From: Neocallimastix lanati (nom. inval.)
Lineage: Eukaryota; Neocallimastigomycota; Neocallimastigomycetes; Neocallimastigales; Neocallimastigaceae
DNA: 35,000 bases
Assembly (NCBI GenBank): GCA_016946835.1
Contig: JACVTC010000370.1
Span: forward strand, 1-35,000
Direction of reading: 5' to 3'
The notes beneath the pieces are model-generated. The model did not search any database and was not told where the DNA came from. It saw only the letters and a list, made by a program, of their open reading frames with translations. Positions 20,620-32,010 of this stretch are shown here, piece by piece. Numbering within the stretch: position 1 is the first letter of the stretch; each line of letters starts with the position of its first letter. A program made the translations under genes and the position numbers.

Positions 20620-21844
20620 TTTAAAATAAAAAAAAAAAAAAATTTAGATTAATATTTAAAAAAATTTTAAAATATTGTAATTTTATTTCAATAAATTGTT
20701 TATATTTATATAAAATGTATTTTTATTTTATTTTTATTTTCACTATGATAATAATATAATTATAATTTAATATAAATATAAAATAAAAAATTTTAATATT
20801 TATATAATTAATGTAATAAATAAATTATAAATATTTATATTTCTGTAATTTTTATTAATAATTAAATAAATAAAAATAAACGAATAAAAATAAAAATAAT
20901 AATATATTATAGTTAAATATTATATTAATACCAAAAACTATTATTATTGAAAAATTTTTATTTATTTAAATATAATTATTTTAATTAGTTTTCTTTAATT
21001 TATTTAAAATAACTTATTTATTTCTTATTTTATAAAAGAAATTAAATAATTTTTTTTTTTAATTTTTTAAAAGTAATTATTAAAACAATATGAATTAATT
21101 TATTCGTAATTATTACTTCCTTTATTTTATTATCTAAATAGAAATTTAAAACAAACTTTTAATAATTATAAATTAATCAATTTTAATATATGGTTACGAT
21201 TTTTGAACAATACTATTAACTTTTTTTTTATAATTATTTCTATTTAAATATATTTATTTACTTTTTATTAATTTTAAGTAATACCTAGTTTTATATATAC
21301 AAATTTAATTTTATTTATTTATCTTATAATATTAATTTATTTTTATTAAAACACTAAATTTACATATATATATGATTTAAATGAAAAATAAAATTTAAAT
21401 ATATTAAATGAAATATTTCATATTTAATAATTAGAAAAGTGCGTTAGAAGCTATAGTTTCTAACTTTTCATATTCATCAATGATAACACTTCGTCTATTA
21501 TAGTTATAGTTATCAATAATTTAAGAATTAGTTCTATCAAACGAATTTGTTTCAGATATTTTACCGATAGACGAAATTCCATGCTTTTTCATTTTGACGT
21601 CGACATTCTTAGAAATATTAGATTTAATGTAAATTAATTTTATTATTTATATGAAAGTTCGAAAAATTAATTTAATTACTTTTGTTAAAAATTCCGCCAT
21701 CCAACAAAATAAGGAAGAGTAAATGAATTTGATTTTTTTTAATTATATTATTAATTAAATGTTTTTGTTTAAAATTATTAAGTTTATTTTATATATATTG
21801 CATGCACGCTGATAAGAACGCTCAATATAAAATAATAAATTTTA
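20620..21844. other. AT-rich intergenic DNA between ankyrin-like gene and satellite
   Basis: The stretch begins with an A-rich 3' region (AAAAAAAAAAAAA at 20627). It is mainly A/T except for a GC-richer island at about 21440-21625, annotated separately. GCATGCACGCTGATAAGAACG near 21800 is also unusually GC-rich but has no visible function. Confidence 0.5.
21447..21625 (-). pseudogene. Unrecognised coding remnant, minus strand
   Basis: On the minus strand one frame reads IYIKSNISKNVDVKMKKHGI, then SSIGKISETNSFDRTNS, a TAA, then NYNRRSVIIDEYEKLETIAS. Composition is protein-like and polar, with a single internal stop, in a GC-richer island. No start codon or family match is evident. It may be an exon-sized remnant or a gene fragment carried here by rearrangement. 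A small hairpin (GTTAGAA/TTCTAAC) overlaps its left end. Confidence 0.35.
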
Positions 21845-24800
21845 TTTTTATGTGAATGAAGTTTATTTATTTTATGTTTACTTAATATTTATTAATTATA
21901 ATTGTTTAAATTAATAATACATATATATATTAAATAAAAATTATAATAAAAGTGTACATATTATATTATTTTTTACTAAATTATACAAAAACCGTTTTAA
22001 AAATAAAATACTTTTTTTTATATTCTTACATTATTTATTTCTATTATTTTATTATATAATAAATATTTATTATTATTTATTATAATAAATATTTATTTTA
22101 ATTTTTTTTACAAAAAAGTTTATTTATTTTGTGTTGATTTATTAATTATAATATATTAAATGAATAATACTTACTATAAAAAATAAAAACGAAAAAAAAA
22201 AAAAATATAATTTATTTTATTTTTTATTAAATTATTTAATTACATGAAAAAAAAAAAAAATATTTTTTTTTTTAGATTCTTACCCTGTTTATTTTCATCT
22301 TTCTATTATATAACTGAATTAGTATTATTATTTATTATAGTAAATATTTGCTAGTATTTTTATTATAAATAAAGTTTATTTATTTTATGTCTACTTAATA
22401 TTTATTAATTATAATAAATTAAATGAATAATACATATGTATAATAAACAAAAGTATATAAAAAAAAAGGGATTATAATGTTATTTTTTATTAATTTATTA
22501 TATAATATGAAAATAAAAATAAAAAAAAAAAAATATTTTTTTTTTTAGATTCTTACCTCGTTTATTTTCATCATTTTATTATATAACTGAATTAGTTTTA
22601 TTATTTATTATAGTAAATATTTTCTTGTATTTTTATTATAAATAAAGTTTATTTTATGTCTACTTAATATTTATTAATTATAATAAATTAAATGAATAAT
22701 ACATATGTATAATAAACAAAAGTATATAAAAAAAAATTGATTATAATGTTATTTTTTATTAATTTATTATATAATAAAAAAAAAAAAAAAAAAAAAAATT
22801 ATTTTTTTTTTTTTTTAGATTCTTACCTCGTTTATTTTCATCATTTTATTATATAAATGAATTAGTTTTATTATTTATTATAGTAAATATTTGCTAGTAT
22901 TTTTATTATAAATAAAGTTTATTTATTTTATGTCTACTTAATATTTATTAATTATAATAAATTAAATGAATAATACATATGTATAATAAACAAAAGTATA
23001 TAAAAAAAAATGGATTATAATGTTATTTTTTATTAATTTATTTTATAATATGAAAATAAAAAAAAAAAAAAAATTATTTTTATTTTTAGATTCTTACCTC
23101 TTTTATTTTCATCATTTTATTATATAACTGAATTAGTTTTATTATTTATTATAGTAAATATTTGCTAGTATTTTTATTATAAATAAAGTTTATTTATTTT
23201 ATGTCTACTTAATATTTATTAAATATAATAAATTAAATGAATAATACATATGTATAATAAACAAAAGTATATAAAAAAAAAAGGATTATAATGTTATTTT
23301 TTATTAATTTATTTTATAATATGAAAATAAAAAAAAAAAAAAAATTATTTTTATTTTTAGATTCTTACCTCTTTTATTTTCATCATTTTATTATATAACT
23401 GAATTAGTTTTATTATTTATTATAGTAAGCATTTGCTAGTATTTTTATTATAAATAAAGATTATTTATTTTATGTCTACTTAATATTTATTAATTATAAT
23501 AAATTAAATGAATAATACATATGTATAATAAACAAAAGTATATAAAAATAAAGAGATTATAATGTTATTTTTTATTAATTTATTTTATAATATGAAAATA
23601 AAAAAAAAAAAAAAATTATTTTTATTTTTATATTCTTACCTCTTTTATTTTCATCATTTTATTATATTACTGAATTAGTTTTATTATTTATTATAGTAAG
23701 CATTTGCTAGTATTTTTATTATAAATAAAGTTTATTTATTTTATGTCTACTTAATATTTATTAATTATAATAAATTAAATGAATAATACATATGTATAAT
23801 AAACAAAAGTATATAAAAAAAAAGAGATTATAATGTTATTTTTTATTAATTTATTTTATAATATGAAAATAAAAAAAAAAAAAAAAATTATTTTTATTTT
23901 TAGATTCTTACCTATTTTATTTTCATCATTTTATTATATAACTGAATTAGTTTTATTATTTATTATAGTAAGCATTTGCTAGTATTTTTATTATAAATAA
24001 AGTTTATTTATTTTATGTCTACTTAATATTTATTAATTATAATAAATTAAATGAATAATACATATGTATAATAAACAAAAGTATATAAAAAAAAAAGGAT
24101 TATAATGTTATTTTTTATTAATATATTTTATAATATGAAAATAAAAATAAAAAAAAAAAATTATTTTTTTTTTTTGGATTCTTACCTCGTTTATTTTCAT
24201 CATTTTATAACTGAATTGGTTTTATTATTTATTATAGTAAATATTTTCTTGTATTTTTATTATAAATAAAGTTTATTTTATGTCTACTTAATATTTATTA
24301 ATTATAATAAATTAAATGAATAATACATATGTATAATAAACAAAAGTATATAAAAAAAAAGGGATTATAATGTTATTTTTTATTAATTTATTTTATAATA
24401 TGAAAATAAAAATAAAAAAAAAAAATTATTTTTTTTTTTAGATTCTTACCTATTTTATTTTCATCATTTTATTATATAAATGAATTAGTTTTATTATTTA
24501 TTATAGTAAATATTTTCTTGTATTTTTATTATAAATAAAGTTTATTTTATGTCTACTTAATATTTATTAATTATAATAAATTAAATGAATAATACATATG
24601 TATAATAAACAAAAGTATATAAAAAAAAAGGGATTATAATGTTATTTTTTATTAATTTATTTTATAATATGAAAATAAAAATAAAAAAAAAAAATTATTT
24701 TTTTTTTTAGATTCTTACCTCGTTTATTTTCATCATTTTATTATATAACTGAATTAGTTTTATTATTTATTACAGTAAATATTTGTTTGTATTTTTATTA

Positions 24801-27290
24801 TAAATAAAGTTTATTTTATGTCTACTTAATATTTATTAATTATAATAAATTAAATGAATAATACATATGTATAATAAACAAAAGTATATAAAAAAAAAGG
24901 GATTATAAAGTTATTTTTTATTAATTTATTATATAATAAAAAAAAAAAAAAAAAAAAATTATTTTTTTTTTTTTTTAGATTATTACCTTGTTTATTTTCA
25001 TCATTTTATTATATAACTGAATTAGTTTTATTATTTATTATAGTAAATATTTGCTTGTATTTTTATTATAAATAAAGTTTATTTTATGTCTACTTAATAT
25101 TTATTAATTATAATAAATTAAATGAATAATACATATGTATAATAAACAAAAGTATATAAAAAAAAATGGATTATATTGTTATTTTTTATTAATTTATTTT
25201 ATTATATGAAAATAAAAAAAAAAAAAAAATTATTTTTATTTTTAGATTCTTACCTCTTTTATTTTCATCATTTTATTATATAACTGAATTAGTTTTATTA
25301 TTTATTATAGTAAATATTTGCTAGTATTTTTATTATAAATAAAGTTTATTTATTTTATGTCTACTTAATATTTATTAAATATAATAAATTAAATGAATAA
25401 TACATATGTATAATAAACAAAAGTATATAAAAAAAAATGGATTATAATGTTATTTTTTATTAATTTATTTTATAATATGAAAATAAAAAAAAAAAAAATA
25501 CCTTTTTTTTTTATATTCTTACCTCGTTTATTTTTATCATTTTATTATATAAATGAATTAGTTTTATTATTTATTATAGTAAATATTTGCTTGTATTTTT
25601 ATTATAAATAAAGTTTATTTTATGTCTACTTAATATTTATTAATTATAATAAATTAAATGAATAATACATATGTGTAATAAACAAAAGTATATAAAAAAA
25701 AAGGGATTATAATGTTATTTTTTATTAATTTATTTTATAATATGAAAATAAAAATAAAAAAAAAAAATTATTTTTTTTTTTTAGATTCTTACCTTGTTTA
25801 TTTTCATCATTTTATTATATAACTGAATTAGTTTTATCATTTATTATAGTAAATATTTGCTTGTATTTTTATTATAAATAAAGTTTATTTATTTTATGTC
25901 TACTTAATATTTATTAATAATAATAAATTAAATGAATAATACATATATAATATAAATAAAAATAAAAAAAATATATAATGTTATTTTTTATTAATTAATA
26001 TTATAATATGATTAAAAAAAAAAATAATTATTTTTTTTTTATTTTTAAGTTCTTACCTCTTTTATTTACATCGTTTTATTATATAACTGAATTAGTTTTA
26101 TTATTTATTATAGTAAATATTTGCTTGTATTTTTATTATAAATAAAGTTTATTTTATGTCTATTTAATATTTATTAATTATAATAAATTAAATGAATAAT
26201 ACATATATAAAATAAACAAAAATAAAAAAAAAAAAAAGGTATATACTATGTTATTTTTAGTAAATTATTTTGTGGAATGACTATTAAAAAAAAAAAATTT
26301 TTTTTTTTTTTTTTAAATTCTTTCCTCTTTTACTTCCATCATTTTATTATATGACTTAATTCATATTATTATTTATTATAGTAAATATTTGTTTGTATTT
26401 TTATTATATATAAAGTTTATTTATTTTATGTCTATTTAATATTTATTAATTATAATAGATTAAATGAATAATACATATATAAAATAAACAAAAATAAAAA
26501 AAAAAGGTACATTCTATGTTATTTTTAATAAATTATTTTGTTGTATTACTATAAAAAAAAAAATTATTTTTTTTTATATATTCTTACCTCTTTTATTTCC
26601 ATCATTTTATTATATGACTTAATTCATATTATTATTTATTATATTAAATATTAATTAATATATTTATTTTAAATAAAGTTTATTTATATTATGTCTGTTT
26701 AATATTTATTAATTATAATAATTTAAATGGATAATACATATATATAATAAACAAAAATATTAAATAAAAATAAATATTATATTTATATTTTATAATATGT
26801 TTATAAAAAAAATGGAAAAAAATATATTTTTTTTATCAGATTCCTACCTAATTTATTAATATCATTTTTTAATATAACCGCATTAATATTATTGTTTATT
26901 ACAACAAATATTTATTTTTTTTTTATATAAATAAAGTTTTCTTAATTTATATTTAAATAATATATATTAGATATGACAGTTTTAAATGGATAAAACATAA
27001 AATTATCAAACAAAAGAAATAAATAAAATTATATATTATATTATAATTTATTTAAAATAATTAAAATTTATTTTTATTTTACAAAAATAATTAGATATTT
27101 TAATTGAAATTCTTAACTCAATTAATTTCAAAAATTTTTATTAATAAAAAAATAATATTATTTTTATATAATAAATATTTTTTTTTTTATATATAAAATA
27201 TTTACTTCTTTTATGTCTACTTGATATTTATAAAATATAATAAATTAAAATGAACAATACATATAATTGCAAAGCAAACTTAATAAATAC
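21845..27290 (+). repeat. Satellite array: about 20 tandem monomers of ~270 bp
   Basis: The landmark ATTCTTACC (or a one- or two-base variant) recurs at 22022, 22276, 22549, 22819, 23090, 23361, 23632, 23904, 24178, 24442, 24711, 24979, 25246, 25515, 25785, 26049, 26317, 26580, 26840 and 27109. Spacing is 254-274 bp, mostly 264-272. Each unit has a best-conserved part, TTATGTCTACTTAATATTTA through AATGAATAATACATATGTAT to AACAAAAGTATATAAA. It also has an A-run/TTA/T-run foldback just before the landmark, and a less conserved GGATTATAATGTTATTTTTT part. Two subtypes differ by TTTATTTATTTTATG against TTTATTTTATG. Monomers near both edges are the most diverged, as expected when unequal exchange homogenises the centre. 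No open frame is conserved between units. Confidence 0.95.
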
Positions 27291-29130
27291 AAATATATAT
27301 TTAGTTAATATTAAATAAATATATTTATAATTTATTTTTATAAAAATTTAACTTTAATATTATTATAATTTTTGAAATACTAATAATTAAATAATAATAT
27401 TTTTTTATCAAAATATTAATAAATAAAATCACTAATTTAAAATAAAAAAATAAAATTTAAATAAATTTTAATCATTTGAAAAAATTAAAAAAAAAAACTT
27501 TAATAAATAATATAAGTAAAAAAAATACAAAATAATTATTGAAAAATTATATTGCTATTATGTTTTTTTTGAATAAATTTATTAAAATATATTAATATTT
27601 GAATAATTTAATAGAAAATATATAATTAGTTATAATTAATATAATTTATTTATTTTTAAAAAAATAAAAAATAATATTTATATATTAATGAATAAAATAA
27701 TAGATAAATATATAAAAAATATATTATCGTAATTTCATTTATAAAAAATAAAATAATAATATAAAAATATATGTAAAAATTAAATTATATATATATAAAA
27801 AATTACTAATTTTAATCGAAAATAAATATTATCTCGAAATGTTTATAATGTTATTTTTCATTCAATTTTATGGTATACTTAAATTAAATTATTATAGATT
27901 TAATGAATTTCCAAAAAATATTTTATAAATTTATTATCTATTAAAAATATTATAATTTTTATTAAAATTAAATTAAATGAAATTTAAAAAGATAATTTTA
28001 TTTAATATTTTTATTATTTAATAATAAATAATAATTTTATATAATAATTATATTCAAAATATGTAACCTTTAAATAAAAATAAACTGTTTATTTATTTAT
28101 ATAAAATTTATTTATATTTTTATATAAATTAAATAATCGAAATGATTTAAATAATATAAAAGTTAATTTAGAATATTTATATTTAAAGAAGTATTTTTAG
28201 TATTATTTAGAATAATAAAAATTATTAATTAATGTTTTAAATTATTAAATAAATAAAATATTATTTATTTTTTTTTTAGTTTTTATTTTTTTCTTATTTT
28301 GTTTTTTTTTTTATGATTTTATGTTACAATTTATTTTCATATTTAAATAATAATAAATAAAATTTAATTTTTAAAAAAAATATAAAATTATATTAATTAA
28401 AAAAAAAATAAGCAATAAAAAAATAAATATTATGTAATATGAAAAATAAAAAATTAAGAAATAAAAAAAAATTATAATAATAATATATATTTAAATATAA
28501 TTATGAATTAAAATAAGATTATAATATATATTTCTAACTATCTATAAATATAAATTGTAATAATAAAACATTTTAAACTATTATTATAATTAATATTTAA
28601 AATTATAATTAATTTCATAATTTTTATCTTTTTTGTAATTATATTAAAATTATTTTATTAAATATATTAAGATTTTAATTGTTTTATTATAATAGTTAAG
28701 TAATTATTACTACTGCTCAAAATATAATTATTTCTATTATAAATTATATTATAATAAATCATTAAATAATATTTATTAAAATATTAATATATAAAGAAAA
28801 TATCAAAACCATTAAAAAAATAATTTTATATATTAATTACATTTTTAAAAGTATTTAAAATTTTATTATTATTTGTTCATATTTATTTCATACATAATTA
28901 TTTTTAATTATATCATAATATATATTTAATATTTTTGAATTTAATATAAAAAGAAGATATACCATTAAAAAATGTATAAATTTGAAAATTATATTAAATA
29001 TAAATCTATTTTTATTTAAAGAAGAAATTTCATATATAAAAAATTATTAAAAAAAAATTTTAAAAAAAAAAATATTATTAATTCTTTCTTTATATATATT
29101 TGATTTTTTTTTAAATAATAATTAATAATA
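27291..29130. other. AT-rich intergenic DNA between satellite and second ankyrin-like gene
   Basis: Nearly pure A/T. I see no gene, RNA or further satellite monomer. Its right end is the 3' flank of the minus-strand gene. Confidence 0.55.
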
Positions 29131-30198
29131 TTATTTAGGAGGTTTTTGCATATATTTAAAAAAAAATTTATTATTTTTTTTAAATTTATTTATTCGGTTA
29201 TAATCGTTATTTGAAATAAATCTACTATATAATTCATGTTTTCTAATTAAAATTCTATTAAATTGATTTCTTAAATAATTTTCACTCATATATTCTATTT
29301 TATTCTCATTTTGAAATTTTGGAATTTCAATATTTTTATTTATAATTTCATGTAAAAATTGGAGTTTTATATCGTTTTCATGTTTCTTATCTAAATAATT
29401 AAAATGATACTCAAAAAATTTTAGTCCTCTATTTCGTTCTTCAGAGGTTTCGTATTTGAATAATTCTAAAATTTTGTCAAATTCCCTTCTTTTAAATAAA
29501 TTTATATACCACATAAATAAAATGTTGATTTCGTGTTTGAATATCTCTTCATTTTCTTTTTTTTTATCTTCTTCATTTATTTCTATTTCTTTGTTTTTTT
29601 CTTTATTTTTGAAATTTTTCTTTTTTTCTTTTATCTCATTTTCATTAATAATATTATTAATATTATTGCTGGAATTTTTATAATAATTCATATTTTCCAT
29701 ATTTTTGTTATATAATGTGATTTCTTCGAATGTAAAAATAATTAAATTGAAATCTTTTTGAAAAAGTAAATTAAAATCACTACGACTAAAAACGTACTTA
29801 TTTTTTACTAAAACTGAAATGAAATCTTTTATAAAATATTCGTTAGAAATTAAATATTTTAATAATGTCATATTATTATATTTTCTATTAATATTAGCCC
29901 CCTTTTTAATTAAAAATTCAGTTATTGCATATTTTTTATAAATAAATGAATAGAGCAATGGTGAAATATATTCATTATTAACGAAATAAAAATAATCAAC
30001 TTCTTTAATATTGCTCCATTCATATATTTGTTTTATAAGTTTATCGCTGCATCCACATTTAATTGAATAACATAAAATATCAAAATTTTGATTTTGCAAT
30101 TTTTTATTTGGTATCATAAATACTCCTAAAAATTCTTCTAAACTATTATAATCCTTCATTTCAATATAGCGTTTTATTTCTTCTATATCATTATCCAT
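29131..30198 (-). CDS. Ankyrin-repeat-like protein, paralogue of the gene at 19.4-20.6 kb
   Basis: The open frame extends back to an ATG at 30357, but the first 53 codons are Ile/Phe/Lys-rich like translated A/T leader. The start is therefore placed at MDNDIEEIKRYIEMKDYNSL (30198), giving 355 residues; MYNMDN at 30207 is an alternative. Residues 38-62 (QNFDILCYSIKCGCSDKLIK) and 78-115 (ISPLLYSFIYKKYAITEFLI, then KKGANINRKYNN) align with residues 47-72 and 111-152 of the plus-strand gene. The second is a clear ankyrin unit. A Lys/Glu/Asn-rich, probably coiled or disordered stretch spans about residues 170-225. It ends QKPPK. No signal peptide is seen with the chosen start; the long start would create a hydrophobic N-terminus. 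Role is unknown; ankyrin units usually bind proteins. Confidence 0.8.
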   Translation of the reverse strand: MDNDIEEIKRYIEMKDYNSLEEFLGVFMIPNKKLQNQNFDILCYSIKCGCSDKLIKQIYEWSNIKEVDYFYFVNNEYISPLLYSFIYKKYAITEFLIKKGANINRKYNNMTLLKYLISNEYFIKDFISVLVKNKYVFSRSDFNLLFQKDFNLIIFTFEEITLYNKNMENMNYYKNSSNNINNIINENEIKEKKKNFKNKEKNKEIEINEEDKKKENEEIFKHEINILFMWYINLFKRREFDKILELFKYETSEERNRGLKFFEYHFNYLDKKHENDIKLQFLHEIINKNIEIPKFQNENKIEYMSENYLRNQFNRILIRKHELYSRFISNNDYNRINKFKKNNKFFFKYMQKPPK

Positions 30199-30357
30199 AT
30201 TATACATTCTTGAAATGTGTATTAATAAAAAAAATATAATTTTAATATTTATAATAATATCTTTAATTATAAAATAATTAGCTTTAATAATAAAAAAAAT
30301 AATAAAAAAATATAAAATATATTTATTAATTTTTAAATTTTTTATCTTAGATTGCAA

Positions 30358-30962
30358 TTAATTAATTAAAAATAAAATTTATTAAGTATAATTTAAAGTA
30401 TATTATAAATATATTATTTTATATATTATTAAATTATTATTTAAAAAGAGTTTTTTATTTGAAATTTTTAAATATATTTTTGTTAAAATAACTTAAATAA
30501 ACCATAAAAATTATATTTATTTTCATATAAATTAAATAATTTAAACAATATGAAATTCATATTATGATTATTTAATATTTTTTTTCATTTTATATAAATA
30601 AACAAATATTAAATATTTATAATTACAGGTTTTTTATCGTCGTTATTATATATAGTATATAGTAAAATTTATTAAAAATTATATTTTAATAATATTTATT
30701 TTTACTTGATTAATTAATTATTTTTAATTAAATTTTTTAAAGTTATATTTTGTATATGTTAATAAGTTATTGAATATTAAACAATAAAATTCTATAAAAA
30801 GTAATCTAGTTTAGTATTGCTTAATTTATTTATATTAATAATTATTGAAATACTCATAAATAATATTAAAAATATAATAATAAACTATAATCTTTATAAT
30901 TATTTTATAGATCTACTTATAGAAATAACAATAAAAATAAATAAATTGGCTCATACGTAAAA
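30358..30962. other. AT-rich upstream region of the minus-strand ankyrin-like gene
   Basis: A/T-rich with no frame; presumably holds the gene's promoter. GGTTTTTTATCGTCGTTATT near 30,630 is the only less AT-rich spot and shows no known site. Confidence 0.45.
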
Positions 30963-31066
30963 TATACAGATATTTGAATAGTGCTTCAATAATATTGTAA
31001 ATATAATGATAAATTGCATATCAATACAATTTCATTTATCATAAAACGTCGTTAAATATCTGTATA
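30963..31066. repeat. 104-bp foldback element with perfect 13-bp inverted ends
   Basis: TATACAGATATTT (30963-30975) is the exact reverse complement of AAATATCTGTATA (31054-31066). An inner inverted pair, ATGATAAATTG (31006-31016) and CAATTTCATTTATCAT (31027-31042), extends the foldback. Size and structure resemble a MITE or a hairpin. No convincing target duplication is seen. Confidence 0.65.
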
Positions 31067-32010
31067 AAAATGAATTAACTGTACTATCTTACATATATCT
31101 CAGTTGATCTCCAGCATCGGAACGAAAACCATTCATTCTCTTATAAGATGTATTCATTTTCGTATTGAAATTTGTCCGATAAAATTCCTTTATAATTAAT
31201 TAAATATATCATTAAGGTTTATAATTAAGTCTAATAATAGTATCAGTTTTAAGCATATAAGCATCTGACGAAAAGTTTATTGGAGATTATTATAGTTTCT
31301 TAATATCATAAAATATAAATATTAAATACATATTTAATATCACATCATGAATTCCAAAAGTAACCTCTAGAGTAACCTGTATTTTCCAAATTATTTTATT
31401 AATATGATAGTTTTTTTTTAATTTTCAGTATGTATTTCACTTTGTGCGACTATTGAGTTAATCTACAAATTTTCATAAATTGAAAATGTACAAACTGGAC
31501 AACCTTACTAAGTATTCGGTATTTGTGTTTTAACATGCATATTATTGTTAAAAATTTTATTTTACCTCTCTTTGCTTAGTGTTTCACCAGTTCCTAATTT
31601 CTCTTTGGAAAGAAGACAACGTACATTAACTCATAGAAATACGTACTATTTCCCTATATTAATACATAAATAATTTAATATTTGTGATTTATTAGAATAT
31701 ATCTACTTTAACACACGAAATCAAACATTCAGATTATAATAATTCATTTGTAAATATATTAAAATGACAGTACTTGTGCATCCCTCTTAGATAAACAGTT
31801 AGGAAAATATCTTATTTATATTACTTAAAATATTTTGAATAATAATATACATTTAAGGGGAAATTCTTATAGCTATATTACATACAACCTATTACAAGGA
31901 AAACATAGAAAATGATTAAAAGACCGGATTTAATAAGAATATTTATGTATGTAAGGCCATAAAATAATAAGCTGAATTGAATTAGGTCGAATCCAATATA
32001 TAGTAGAAGT
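31067..32010. other. Slightly GC-richer decayed region, unassigned
   Basis: The stretch is visibly less AT-rich than its flanks, for example CTCAGTTGATCTCCAGCATC near 31,100 and CTTTGCTTAGTGTTTCACC near 31,570. One plus-strand frame at about 31,561-31,627 reads FTSLCLVFHQFLISLWKEDN but is short. It is probably an old insertion or gene relic; no domain could be identified on either strand. Confidence 0.4.

Noticed and set aside
21845-27290. CRISPR array
   Set aside because: The repeat unit is ~270 bp and continuous, without short repeats separated by unique spacers, and the genome is eukaryotic.
28260-28320. T-rich tract as a terminator or promoter element
   Set aside because: Such tracts occur throughout the A/T-rich intergenic DNA and nothing distinguishes this one.
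29456-29715. Plus-strand ORFs of Ser/Phe/Ile repeats
   Set aside because: They are the antisense shadow of the Lys/Glu/Asn-rich stretch of the minus-strand ankyrin-like gene.
30199-30357. Upstream 53-codon extension of the minus-strand ankyrin-like gene as a signal anchor
   Set aside because: Its Ile/Phe/Lys composition is just what A/T-rich leader DNA gives in translation, and the paralogue has no such extension.
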